Below are positions 48,921-61,855 of a DNA stretch of 64,000 bases, piece by piece (position 1 is the first letter of the stretch; every line of letters begins with the position of its first letter). The stretch covers positions 64,273,953 to 64,337,952 of the forward strand of contig CM049311.1 in NCBI GenBank assembly GCA_026874595.1, in the 5' to 3' direction. The translations under genes were made by a program, and so were the position numbers. Source of the stretch: Sipunculus nudus. Its lineage: Eukaryota; Annelida; Sipuncula; Golfingiida; Sipunculidae. The notes below the pieces were generated by a model. It made no database searches, had not been told where the DNA came from, and saw only the letters and a list, made by a program, of their open reading frames with translations.

Positions 48921-50240
48921 TTCCAGGACACCCCTACCATAAAGTTGATAATTTTTGTTTTCATTTACCTGGGAAATTCTCATAAATATTCATAAAATTC
49001 TAATTTAGATTCTTTTGGAAAGCTGATTGGTTGAATGGCGTCGGCAAGATACACCCGGTATGTCAACAAACGGGACGTTTCAAATGAACATGCCACATTG
49101 TTATAACAATTACTACCAAACTTCCACAAAAGATTGGAATCTATCTAAATTTATATCATTATGTACTTAAAATGTAAATATTTCTCATTCCTTAAGACAT
49201 TTCTCATGCTTATGTTGCCTGTTATGAAGGACGAGCGATGCCATCAATATTCAAGATGGTGGCCGTTGGACTTGATAGACATCGTGCTTTGACAACTTTC
49301 CGAACTAGTTTTGAACAAAATAAATATAAAATAATGTTAAATAAACTTAAGTTACTCAAATTCGAGAATTTTTGTATATGTCTTAAGATAAAAAAGACAT
49401 CTGACATCGTTTTGACACTGGATAACCATAATGCAATGCGACGGGGATTCCCCTGGACTCTGTCACTGGCAACATTAAAGTGATGTATGCTTTACCGTGA
49501 GTACCAAAACAATCTAAGTAAACATTTCAAAGGGGAAAATACCTGTATAAATGTTAGATTTTACCATTCTGTCAGACTTTTGGCTATATTCCATTGTGTT
49601 TTATACATATTTGATGAGTAAATCTGTGAATGCATCTTTTTTCCACCTTTTTTTGAAGTTCACCTTGTCTTAATTAGTTTTCCATACCTGAACAGGTAGG
49701 AAGTTAAATATAATATTTCATGTTAAATATACAATTATTATTCCTATACATTTCTTTGAACAAATCATATATGGTTTTGTCTAATTTATTTCAGCACTCC
49801 ACACCTACATTACTTAAATAATCTTTATCATATTTCATTAACCTGGTTTACCTAGATCTTCCATGACAATACACCAGGTACCGGTGGATGATAGTTACCT
49901 TATTGGTCCTAAATTCTACAATGTCTTCACTGGGATATACAGCAGACATTCATGTACAAATATGCTAAAACAACAAAGACACTATACTTACCTGAATTTA
50001 ACTGATTTACCTGGTTCGATAAATAGATTTATGTGAACTTTATGATTGATTAAGTCAATAACGTCTTTCTCGATATTTCTGTAAAATGTGTTAAAAAATT
50101 CATTAGGGTCCACCAAAAACTGGTCACATTACCAATCATAACATTTATGTACAGTATGTCAAATTTCAAAGTGTATGAAACCTAAAATTAATCTGTACAG
50201 AAAGGGGGGTGTTTTGTGACAACCAAATACAAACAGTACC
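48921..50240 (+). repeat. Dispersed repeat copy B (uninterrupted)
   Basis: Same family as 39405-43180 without the 2.4-kb insertion. The region around 49560-49620 (TTTTGGCTATATTCCATTGTG then TTTTATACATATTTGATG) is the unoccupied equivalent of the insertion site. Confidence 0.88.
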
Positions 50241-51179
50241 TGCTAGGGGTTACAGCAAGTACAAAGCACCATCTAGGGTGAATAAAAAAACATTCAAACA
50301 AGCCATGAACAACAGGCTTACACAAAAACACAAAGATCTAAACATAAAAATAATCAACTAGAGTTGGTTCACCTGAATCTGTTTTTTATCTGGAGATAAA
50401 TCAGTATATATATGAAGTTAAATGTGGATCACTCAGGGAGAATTCCATATATTGATCAAATTGTTATACTGAGAAATACCATGGAATAACAAGTAGAGAA
50501 CAGCAAGTGCACAAAAAAGGAAAATTCAAACCATTTGGTTGGTGCTTTAGAGAAGTTTACGTTTCTCCATTGCATCATCTGTTTAATGATCTCTCCCTAG
50601 CAGTCATCATATAAATGGATTTGTCATAGTTGCTCAAGACTGTAAACTTGAACAAATCTGTATGATCTGTCTTAGTAATATAGATCTTTCATTATTGTAG
50701 CGACTGCACTGTAATGTTTAAGTAATGTTTATCTTCCACCTCAAAGCACAAGATACAGATTCTTTCCAAAATTTCAAGTTTTGGCTTTTTATATCAGCCT
50801 GTTTTGATGCATAAATTGTGAGCACTCATTCCGAGTTTTGTATGGTGTTAATTATTAATAAGTTGGAGTTTTTTTTTCAGATCATAATTTTTTTTTATTT
50901 TAAAAGTGCATTAGTATGTAGCTTGCCCTGTCAAGAGGATAATGTAGTTTGCAGTTGTTGGACAAATTGGAATTTTTAATTTTGTTACCAGATGTCGAGA
51001 GGAAACATGGTTGCAAATTGTATATGTGAGTAGGGCACAAAATAAACTCTTTGGCAGTTGTTAAGAGTCCAGCCTACATGTTTGCTCAGTCAAAGTTGGT
51101 GTCGCATAAATTGTTGTTTCCTAAGAGAGGCTGATATTTCTTATTTTCCTGAGAAATTCACATATTTCATTTTTGCTCA
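50241..51179. other. No gene recognised
   Basis: AT-rich, no exon or repeat identified. Confidence 0.4.
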
Positions 51180-52010
51180 TTCCTTGACTTTAGATCAGGT
51201 GACTTTAAGTCATTTGAGCTATAGTTGTGGTCCATTGTCCGTCATCTGTCTGTCCATCTCTCCGTCCATCCACTAGACTGGCACGTTTTGAAACCATTAG
51301 TCATACAAATCCGAAATTTGGCATAATGTTAGATGTCCCCAAGGTCTTCTGAAAAACCAAAAACTAGGTCACTGCAACTTCATTCATATGAGAAATTAAG
51401 GAAAAACCTCAATTTTCCATTTAAAGCCTATTATCACACTTCATGACTGCCTAATATCAAAACCACTCATCTGTTTTTCTCAATATTTACCATAAATATT
51501 TCCCTTTATAGTTTCTTTGTACATGTCAGAAATTAAGCCAGTATTACTTAATATTATTTTATGAAATTATATGCCCAGATATAATGCACTTTATAAAAAA
51601 ATCAGGAAAGATATCACTTAACTTGATAAGTGTTGAAGCTAGAGAAGTTTTTCTGGTATATAAAATTATCTAATCAAGATACAATGGTATAACCAAAATT
51701 AGATCTTAATTTTGAAAAATTTAAAGTTATTAGCATTAATATAGAATCAGTACCTTAAATTTTGTCCAATAATGGCATGTTTTTTCCTGATGTTTTTTAT
51801 TGATGTTTCTTTCTGTTGTATTCATTTTCATCTCAAGGCTGACCACTTCTGGTCACTACAGCCCTGCCTGGTTAACCATATAAGTGATGCAACACTGGTC
51901 CAGCACCCCTTCTGTCACAGGTTTACAGTTGTTCACAGGTTTTTTCCTTTAAGTACATTAGATTTAATTTTCACAGCAGGTACACATAAGTAATTAATTG
52001 GTTAAATTCT
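51180..52010 (+). repeat. Third copy of the ~700-bp dispersed repeat
   Basis: Matches 15585-16310 (GAGCTATAGTTGTGGTCCA, CATAATGTTAGATGTCCCCAA, CATGACTGCCTAATATCAAA, CACTCATCTGTTTTTC). It also has the CCATCTCTCCGTCCATCC microsatellite-like start. Confidence 0.82.
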
Positions 52011-52047
52011 GAAATTTGAAAATACATGCTAAACAAATAGGCTAGTT

Positions 52048-52350
52048 AGGCCAAAAAAAATAAAAGGTATGGTTCTCAGGCTCCTCTCAATTTTAACCCC
52101 CCCGCATCAAACATTTTTATTTTGATTTTCATCTTTCAAGAAGATAAAATAATACAATTTCCATACGATTTCCTTTGTATTGTAGTCCCTTTACCTGTTT
52201 AGCAAGAAGAAACCTGTCATTTTCATGCTTTTCCCAGATCAAATGACATTTTTATCGAAACATACAAAAAAAGGTAAAAAATAAAATACGGCATTGATTT
52301 CTAAAAAAAAAAGTGCCTGAGAACCATACCCTTTTTATTTTTTTGGCCTT
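52048..52350 (-). repeat. MITE-like repeat, copy 3
   Basis: Ends AGGCCAAAAAAAATAAAAGG-TATGGTTCTCAGG and TGCCTGAGAACCATACCCTTTTTATTTTTTTGGCCT form a clear inverted repeat. The interior is the reverse complement of 11301-11642. Confidence 0.88.
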
Positions 52351-53439
52351 ACTGATTTTTCTTTCAGAGGCTCTGTTGTATTCATTTGCATCTCATTCTC
52401 AAGGCTGTCCACTTTTGGTGACTACAGCCCTGCCTGAATAACGATATAAATAATGATGCAGCCCTACTCAGCACCCCTGCTGTCACAGGTGTACAGTTAT
52501 TCATCTGTCACCCCCCCCCCCCCCCACACACACCAAGTGTATAACTATTGCAATGGTTGTTATTGTTCAAACTGTATTTCTTTAATTGTTAAGCTGTTTC
52601 CACTCCAATGTACAAAACATTTCTTGAGTAATCCAGAAGAAACCATGTTGTGGTAATGTAGCATTTTTAAAGGTGCCCATTCATCCACAGATTTTTTTTT
52701 TTGGTGATTTCTGGCTTGAAGTGGCTTCCTGTGTGTATATATTAATGATCTAAGGGTAATTCTGTTTATGAAGGACGTATGAATTTGTTTATCAACAACA
52801 TGTTTGTAAACATAGCAATGTTGACAAGTGAAATGGGAAAAACATGTTGCCTAAGGTGATAGGCTGCATATAAGCTGAGGCAGAAAGTTCACTTGTTGCA
52901 AAACGTCATTTGCAAAGCTCTTGCTTATCTTACTTGCCTCCAGATGCCCTTGTTGAATTTTTTTGATTATTTTTGCGGGCTCCCACATATTATAAACATG
53001 TTGATATAAACAAAACAAGCAGCCTGTTTGTGGTGATAACCATGTTTTATGGCATATATTTATAAAAGCTCCAAGGGATTACCTTTAACTTATCAAGGTC
53101 ATATAGGTGATTGGGACCCTTTAAAGAAATAATTTCTATTCAAATCATCTAATTAAAATATAATTAAACGTATCAGTAGGCATAATATAATAATATATGA
53201 GCCAAATCATGGATATGTATATAGCCTTTATTAAAGGTGCAATTTAGAATTGTGAATTCTGAATCAAGTGTTGTTTTCAGTTACTAGTATGTATTGTTTT
53301 GCAAGTTCAAAAAGATATTTTATAAAAAAAGAATACATCTGTGTGCATAATGTGATACCACCATGTGATCTAAATTCAAATTCAAGTTAGAACAAATTTC
53401 AAAAGGGGTAAAAGTTTATATGAAAACTGGAACACAGGT
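52351..53439. other. No gene recognised
   Basis: Includes a C-run/(CA)n tract at 52510-52533; otherwise AT-rich. Confidence 0.45.
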
Positions 53440-54021
53440 AGTCGACAAGAGACTACGAGTATCTGCCAAAATCAGAGTGGAAAGGGTGAAGTTAGTCATG
53501 GATTGAGTGGAAAGGGGAAATAAAGAGTGATACGTGTTGCATATTAGCATGGATGTCTGCCAAGTGAACATGATTGTAGGTGACAACACCTGTCATTTGA
53601 ACAAGAAAGCTATCAAAGATGTATACATATGCAAAATTGTAGGTTGATAAGTCAAATCACTGCTGGGATATGAGTCATTCTTAGCCTCAATAGATGAAAA
53701 GATTGACACCATGCAAAATGTTTGTAGGTTGGGTAACCAAATTTGTATAAGCTGCAGAGCTATATAAGATTTATACTCATGCAAAATTTCAGCCTGACTG
53801 GTCAAATGAGTCCCAAGATATCTGGGTTTATTTGGAAAACAGATGCACAGCTGGACACTCTGAGAGGAAAGGTCAGAGGTCAACCCAAAATGAGAATGCA
53901 GCAGCTCACATGTGACCTGATCATAATTCAGATTTTCTTAAAATTCTGTCCAGTGGTTATGGATTAGTTCTCCAGAAACTTGCAGCTGAAAACGTATTTC
54001 AAAACTGTTTTGGCCGATATA
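53440..54021 (-). mobile_element. Helentron/pearl-like element, copy 3 (short)
   Basis: Reverse orientation relative to 46349-47790. It shares the terminal hairpin (GTAGTCGACAAGAGACTAC at ~53447), TATCTGCCAAAAT at 53460-53472, the TGGATTGAGTGG...GGGGAAAT flank and the far end TTTTGGCCGATATA at 54008-54021. The tandem core is reduced to about one and a half degenerate units. Confidence 0.68.
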
Positions 54022-55628
54022 ATAAATGGGAATTTCAATTATACCAAAAGAAAGAGCTTGTACAAGTTATAAATGATTTAAATTTATGGGGTCTAAAAAA
54101 CATCAAAAACCGCTTTTGGATTTATTTTAATTTTTGGGTCTTTGCCATGCAACTTTAAGGAGTTCAGAAACGGTGACCTGGTCAAATTTGTGGAAATAAC
54201 TGGCAGTTTTATAGGAAATTTTTCTTAGTCCTTTTCCTAATTTCAGGTCTGATAAACCTCCCACAATTTTCTAAAATGCACCAGTAAATAGTTATTTCTA
54301 CTCAAATACATATCCAAACCACGGGCCTGGAAAGTCAGACATGCAGCCGGGCAGCCCTTGTTGTGGAGAGTAAGAAGTACCTACTGTATAAGACATAATA
54401 AGCGCCCTACCATAATTAGTGCCCACATGGATTTTTTATGGCTCTCCTTAAGAAAAAGGAAGGAATGAGCAATTCTTACCTAAAAGCCATGGTAGTCTCA
54501 GTTATTTTCCCTACCTTGCTTGATGAATTTGCATGATGGTGTGAAATAATGTCAGGGTATCCCAAGCCCATAAATATTGGCTAGCAAAAGGAAATTTCCC
54601 CTAAATTAGCACCTAAAAGTTTCCCCATAATCCTAAAAAAAAGTCTTGTCTTAACCTAGAACAGCACCACATTTCTCATGGAATTGTCCATACCATATTT
54701 ACTATTGATATTGTCTCTTTCCATCCCAAATAAATCTAAATGATTGGTACCATGGGTGGGAATTTCATATTCAGAATTTCATGCCTGTTCACTAACTTTT
54801 GCCAAGGGTAACATCAAAATATGACAGTTTGGCCGGATTTAATTGAAAAAAATTATGTCGTTTCTAGAAAAGTTCCTGAGTTTCAAATGTGCCAGCACCT
54901 TCCAGGCTACTTAAAAGTTTGATTCTTTTGACACATAGAAACCATGTTAGTTTTTCAGCAATTGAATAACAGCTGACATTTGACTACTTGTTAGAATATG
55001 AATTGTCTCTTTGTCCTTTTGGTCAATGGTATAAACAGAGCTCTAATCTGGGTAACTTTGGCTGTTATAGAGCCTCATGTTTAGTTGTTTGAGCCGAGAG
55101 GAATGATTTGCTACCACTCAAGTCATAAGGTCAATGGCTGTTGCGTCTTATGTGCGGCATCCCCTGGATATAACATGGTGCATTAATACATGTACCCTGA
55201 AAATGAAAGAAATCCTGGGAAAATAAGATGTGTCACTTTACAAGTCAACATATCGTCAGTGAATATGAGTTTAAACATGGTGGCCTCACTGAAAAATAAA
55301 CAAACAAATACACTCAAAATGTTGGCAGATAATCTTCCTCTGACATCTTAAAATTTAAGCACTGAAATTGATCTCACAATGTGTGTCTTTATGAGTTATT
55401 GATCAGCATTTCTGCACGCAAAAGTAGTAGCTTTTTTTTTTTTACAAATATTTTTCTTTTTTTTATTACTATAAAACGACAACAACCATGTCAGTTTTTC
55501 AGCTGTAATTCCATCTAGTGTCCCAAAACCTGGTGTGTATACTGATCACAAGTGGATGCCCTATAATAATCACCCTGTCAATCTGTCTGTTCGTCTGTCT
55601 AGCTGTCTGTCTGTCTGTCCATCCGTCC
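54022..55628. other. No gene recognised
   Basis: AT-rich, with a CTGTCTGTC-type microsatellite at 55578-55625 that starts the next repeat. Confidence 0.45.
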
Positions 55629-56215
55629 ATCCAAACAAATTTGTTTCCAGATGATAACTTCAGGTTAGATTGACATTTAGATTTCAAACATGACTTACAC
55701 ATGGCCAACCACTAAAGGAAGTACCTGTATATTTTTTTTGGTCATGAGGTCAAAGGTCAAGGTCACTAGACTCACTTATACAAAAGAAAATGGCTGCATT
55801 TTAAGCCAAGCTTTCCATCCCAAACCCATTCCATTTTCACATTTAGCGGACTTAGCAGTATGGGGAGAGCATAAATGAATTTTGGGTCACAAAGACAATG
55901 GTCAAGGTCACAGGGGCCAACTGTTCACAAATTAATGTCCACAAGGTAATTAAAATTTAGTTTGACATATTGGTTTCAAACTTAACTTATATATGGCTCA
56001 CCACTAAAGTAAGAACCCTGTCTATTTTGGGGTTCAAATGTCAAGGTCACAGGACCCATTTCTTTAAAAGAAATGTGTATGCATTTCAAGACAAACTTTT
56101 CAAGATGTTACTCACATGCCTATAGGGGAATATTCTTTTTGATTTGGGGTCATAGGGTCATAGGTCAAGGTAGCAAGGTCCGTCCATTCACAAATTAGTT
56201 TATGGATGAAAATTC
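55629..56215 (+). repeat. Two-copy tandem repeat with AAGGTCA sites
   Basis: Units beginning ATTGACATTTAGATTTCAAA and TTTGACATATTGGTTTCAAA are ~300 bp apart. Each has ATGGC[C/T][A/C]ACCACTAAAG and several GGTCAAGGTCAC / GTCAAGGTCACAGG phrases. Confidence 0.75.
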
Positions 56216-57303
56216 TACTTGGCTAGACAGATTGGCTTAAAAACTTTAATTGTTGCCTTAGTATTGCCTCAGATTCCCTCAGTAGAGCAGGAAATGACAT
56301 GTATTACACTAGATTCCTTTTTCAGAACAATTAAAGCCATGATGCTCTTAAGGTTTATTGATTCAATATAGTACCAAAATGGTGATCCAACTCTTATACC
56401 TGTACAATCCCCTGAGCGCTGTGACTCATGAGTCCCTTGTTATAAAAATCTAGCCATCAACACCCTCACATCAATACCAATCCTGCCAATTTCTTGGCAA
56501 GATTGGTAGATGGGAGGCTTGCCCAAGAACAATTATACTTACCAGCACATGGAAAAGGTAAATGTGTTCAAGAAACTCATTACACCAGTGAAAGTATTTA
56601 ATAAAGATGTCAGAGTAGCTATAAGAAGTAATCTGTTATTGGTAGTGAACTTGTTTATAGCACCAAACAGAAATGTTGCTAAGTTGCATGCATTAATTAT
56701 AAAAGTTGCTTTTTAAACATTTTTCTGTTTTAAGGGTCTTACTCAAAGTGAAAATCAGATTTTTAATAATCTAACTAAATGTGTTTTAATGCAAAGTTAT
56801 AAAATTTTTACCTTACAAAAAAAAATTATATTTCTTAGTTCTTGTTTGCAGTGTTATACATGTTCAGATTTATATTATAAGGTGTGGCTAGACCTGCATG
56901 CATTATAATTACATGTCAACCCCCTCAGGTAATTGGGCTTACAAGTATTATCATATTGAAATGCGCCCACAAATTTATCTATCTACATATGCAGAAGCTG
57001 GAACTACTGTGCCCACTTCATTTGCTCCTTAAACCAGCAGCAGAGTACTGTTGCATCACACGTTCACAAGAATGCCTTATTACTGTAATCTGGCTGTAAG
57101 GAAAACAGAGTGTTGGTACTGAAGATGCACAGTGGAGACTTGTATAAGGAGAGTCTGCTTTCATCTTAATGACAGAGAACATCATCATGACATGTGATAT
57201 GTTCTCATGTATGATGGTTAAGTGTCATGGAGCTTTAGTATGTCATACATGTTCCCACAGTACATGTTCTTCAGTACTATAGGGTATCCTTACTGACTTT
57301 TTA
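56216..57303. other. No gene recognised
   Basis: A 68-codon frame at 56510-56716 has no motif or splice support. Confidence 0.45.
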
Positions 57304-57830
57304 TACGCCTGTCATATAACAGGAGTTTTATGGTATACCCACTGTCTGTTGACTTTAAGTGTTGCCGCGATAACTTACCGGGCTTTGATGGATTTTCACC
57401 AAAACTCACCATAACTACTTACCAACAGATTATCTCACCCTAGTTCGATTACTGGCAACGTCCACCTATATTTAATAAGGTCATGGGACACTTTGCTACT
57501 TAATGGTGTCACTGCAATAACTGAAGAAAAATATGAAGGATTTTGATTAAACTCGTCAGAAATGTTAATTAATAAAATTTCTGACATAAGTCCAATTTCC
57601 AGCAAAATTCACACGTTTATTGAGGTCAGAGGACACCACACTTTGGAGGCACCTTGATGTCTTACTAAATCTTATGCATATTCATGAAACTCATTATACA
57701 TATTTTACCAGTAGAGTTTCTCACCTGAATTACCTACCCATCAAAATTCACACATATTAAATGATGTAAGAGGTCATCAGATACATGACGGGTGTATGAT
57801 GCACAGGTATCATGCTCTTGTTTATGACAC
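57304..57830 (+). mobile_element. Non-autonomous element with TACGCCTGTC ends
   Basis: Left TATACGCCTGTCATATAACA, right GACGGGTGTATGATGCACAG: inverted termini around ~500 bp of loosely repeated sequence (TTTCACCAAAACTCAC, AATTCACACGTTTATT, AAATTCACACATATT). A hairpin ATGAT...ATCAT and CTCTTGTTT follow the right end. Non-coding. Confidence 0.55.
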
Positions 57831-57914
57831 TGCTCTTAGGGTTGCAGGTACACATTGATCAGGTGTCATGTTTGAAGAATCAGTATGATGCTAATTCATG
57901 TGGTGTCTTCTCAC

Positions 57915-57920
<6 letters not shown>

Positions 57921-57990
<70 letters not shown>
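57921..57990. repeat. (AT)n microsatellite
   Basis: About 70 bp of AT preceded by (ACAT)n. Confidence 0.95.
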
Positions 57991-57995
<5 letters not shown>

Positions 57996-59890
57996 TGTAT
58001 TGATTATAGCCTGAATAACCAAATGTACGTAGGTTTATCCCGAGCTCTAGCATATATGTCCAATGGACAATGTGATCTCCTGAACTGACTTCTGCATACA
58101 CCACAGTACTGCCCTCTGTCACTCACGGCCACATATGTTTAATTAGATTTAAGGTACATATATTATGATCAAAAGCTTAGACATCACAAACTTTTCAGTC
58201 AAATTTGAGAGCTCACACAGGATTTTCAGGACTTGCAAAAATATTTACCCTAAAACATCAGAAACCTATAAAAACATGCTTCCCTAAACAGGTGAACGTT
58301 AAAATGATTTAAAAAAAGTCGTTGTGTTCTGAATGTGTCTGATTAATGAATATTTGCTCCAAATAGCTGGCGCAACATTTGCTAGTAGCAGCACTTGTTT
58401 TTCTGTATATTTATATTGTGCTTGAAAAGACTATTTTTAACTCAGATTTTTTCAGTATCTGAATAACAAGCAAGGGAATCTGAATCTGAAATCATTAGTT
58501 TCCATATATCGCCATGTATGGAATCTTGTCAGCTCTCATGACAACTTTTAAAAAAGTCATGTGGTCTGTAGTCTTTGATCAGTGTAACAAATAAGGAAAA
58601 ATGCCCGAGCAAATACTCCCACTTGCAAGTTGTTTACTGCAGCAGGAGATATCTCAGGCTGCCAGTGAGTAGTCTGTACATTTTTACGAGGTCCCCATGA
58701 AGCATGTGGCAAACCATGTGACTGTCTTGCTGGATTACCTAACGGCACATTTTCCCCCCTCGTTAACCTGGCTTGCTCTCAGTGGGATGTGGTGCTTCCA
58801 TGTGAGACAACTGAACTCTCGCAGCATTCAGACCAAGGCATGTAAAAACTTGTTGTGATATGATGGTTCTTGCTTTAAAGCTTTTTGTATTAATATAACT
58901 TAATAATATCAGTGTCATCCACCTACCATGACAATTTTTATGATTAATTTTCCTGCTTGTGACCTCTCTCTGTTTTGTTATCTCTGTCAGTCATGGTAAT
59001 TCCTTTATTTGTCTTAGCTTCTATGTTATACCAAAATAGTGGATAAATTAAAAACCAGATCAATCCAAACACAAGACACAAGTGAATGAACTGACAGACA
59101 TACAGACTAACATACACACAGGCACACATGTGAATAGATGTAAAGTATTACCAGAAAATTTAACCATCCTTTGTCTTTTGTGATGGTAGTATCAACTGGT
59201 GCTAAAAAACTCTAATGAAAAAAAATATTTTTCAGTTATAGTTCTAACTTCTGCAGACAAAATTGTTTTGTGCTCATAATAAAATAACAGTTACAAACAC
59301 AGCTGGTGGAGTTAATTGACAATTCAAGGTGGCAGTACTGTTATCATATTTGTAACACCTCCATGAGCTAATCACATCCTTACGAGCCCTTGGCCTGATC
59401 AAGAGCCAATGTTATGGTTTCCATGAACTAGGAGCTCATCTCATTGGTCATGACTGGGAGTGGGCCAAGGAGACAGATGGGCCTCTATTGAGCCACTGAC
59501 AGTGAAAAAGGATTTTGTTTCATTTAGCAGAATGAAGAGAGGGACTGACAAAGCAAACAGAGGTGGTGTTGGAAGAATGTAACAGCAGGCTAACTTCTCT
59601 TAACTAAAGGTCGGTACGTCTCATTAATCAATATATTGCCACTTAAAATAATTAGAATTTCAGTGATGTTTTTCTCAGTGTCAATTTGTTTACTGATTTG
59701 ATTGTTGGTTTGTTTATCTTACAGTCATTAACATACAGATCAGTTTAATTAGCATAATAATTTTATATACCATCATAAATATCATCTTGATGGAATATTT
59801 TTGCATCTGAAAAGCAAGTAATGTTTTCATTATTGCTTGTGTATGGTTGTTGGTTAAAGCTGCCAGCTTACTGCATTATCCATGTAGGGC
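57991..59890. other. No gene recognised
   Basis: Ordinary sequence. A minus-strand frame at 58557-58748 is somewhat protein-like (HASWGPRKNVQTTHW) but lacks splice-site or family support. Confidence 0.4.
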
Positions 59891-61262
59891 TTTCTTTTTA
59901 TGCCCCCGCCACAAAGTGGCCGGGGCATATAGTTTTACCCATGTCCGTCATTCCGTCCTTCCGTCCTTCCGAAATCAAACAGTTGTACGGACTTTTTTTC
60001 GCAATGCCTGCAGATATTGGCCTGATTTTTGGTGTGTGGGCAGATATAGACCAGTTACAGATGGAGTTCGCGTTTCGTCCCGGTTGACCTACTTTTGACC
60101 GTTTTACGGCTCCTAAACTTAGAAAATTTCATGAAAAATAGAAATATTCATGACAGATACACATGTACGGACTTTTTTTTCGCAATGCCTGCAGATATTG
60201 ACCTGATTTTTGGTGTGTGGGCAGATATAGACCAGTTACAGATCGAGTTCCCGTTTGGTCCCGGTTGACCTACTTTTGACCGTTTTACGGCTCCTGAACA
60301 TAGAAAATTTCATGAAAAATATGAAATTTCATGACAAATACACATGTACAGACTTTTTTTCGCAATGCCTGCAGATATTGGCCTGATTTTTGGTGTGTCG
60401 GCAGATATTGACCAGTTACAGATTGAGTTTGCGTTTCGTCCCAGTTGACCTACTTTTGATTGTTTTACGGCTCCTGAACATAGAAAATTTCATGTTAAAT
60501 ATAAATTTTCATGACAAATACATTTGTACAGACTTTTCTTCGCAATACCTGCAGATATTGGCCTGATTTTTGGTGTGTCGGCAGATTATGACCAGTTACA
60601 GATCGAGTTCACGTTTTGTCCCAGTTGACCTACTTTTGACCATTTGACGGTGCTCTAACATAGAAAATTTCATAAAAAAGTGCACATATATGGACTTTTT
60701 TTTAGCAGTGCCTGCAGATATGGGCCTGATTTTTGGTGTGTAGGCAGATAATGACCAGTTACAGATCGAGTTCTTGTTTTGTCCCAGTTGACCTACTTTT
60801 GACCATTTGACTGCTCCTGAACATAGAAAGTTTCATGAAAAATAGAAATTTTCATAACAAATGCATATGTACTGACTTTTTTTCCTCAATGCCTGCAGAT
60901 ACCACCCTGATTTTTTATATGTGGGCAGATAATGACAGTTACAGATCGAGTTCGCGTTTCGTCCTGGTTGACCTACTTTTGATTGTTTTACGGCTCCTAA
61001 ACATAAAAAATTTCATGAAAGACAGAAATTTTTATGGAAAATGCATATGTATGGACTTTTTTTCACAATGCCTGCATATACTGGCATGATTTTTGGTGTG
61101 TTGCTTGATAATGACTCGTTACAGATCGAGTATGCATTTTGCCCTTGTTGACCTACTTTTGACCATACGACACCTCCTGAACTTAAAAAAATTTTTCAAA
61201 ATTTTACAAATGTTTCTAATTTGCCCCAGGCGGGGGCATTCGTGTCGTTCCGACACATCTAG
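59891..61262 (+). mobile_element. Helentron-like non-autonomous element with 3' hairpin and CTAG end
   Basis: 5' end ATGCCCCCGCCACAAAGTGG can fold with the adjacent GGGGCAT. GGCGGGGGCATT near the 3' end is its subterminal inverted repeat. A CCGTCCTTCCGTCCTTCC microsatellite precedes seven ~175-bp tandem units (CAATGCCTGCAGATATTGG, TTTTTGGTGTGT, GACCAGTTACAGAT, GTTGACCTACTTTTGACC). The 3' terminus is the hairpin GTGTCGTTCCGACAC (61242-61256), then AT and CTAG (61259-61262), then T, as in Helitron-type transposons. No Rep/helicase. Confidence 0.85.
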
Positions 61263-61855
61263 TTTATTTATGCCATTGGCCCTGTTACAGAAACACTTGA
61301 ATACATGATTTTTAGTCAAATATCTTAAATTCATTTGAATTCATTTAAAATTCTAAATAAAATAAACCAGTATCAAAATCCCAAACTTTCTATATATCAA
61401 CTTATAGACCACAATCTCAGCTTAAAAATATGTTCAATGTCAAGGGGTCCAGAGTGGTTTATAAAATATTAAAGAAAAGCTGAAGTAATAATTATACATG
61501 CTCAGTTCTGACTGGATTGATTGTCATGAAATTGGGATGCTTATTAATCATACAGAACTTTTTACTGCTGCTGAAGTTTAACAGCATCATTTGCAATATC
61601 ACTCAGGAATGTCTGTAAAAAATCATATAAAAGGTCAGATTTCTTAGCAATGGCTGGATTGATTGTCATGAAATGGGGATGCTTATTAAGCATGCAAAAC
61701 TTTTTACTGCAGAAGTTTCACGGCACCATCTTCATGCAATTACTATTTCTGTGCTTTTTTACTGGTATTTTGAGGATGACTCATAGCAACCATCAGTTGA
61801 AACTTCAGCTGCTGTGCCCACAGCTGCATGAATCCATCTGAGTAAGATAATAAAA
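61263..61855. other. No gene recognised
   Basis: Contains two copies of TGGATTGATTGTCATGAAAT-GGGATGCTTATTAA about 140 bp apart (61512 and 61648). Confidence 0.5.

Noticed and set aside
57812-58122. Frames of repeated YI residues
   Set aside because: Translation of the (AT)n microsatellite.
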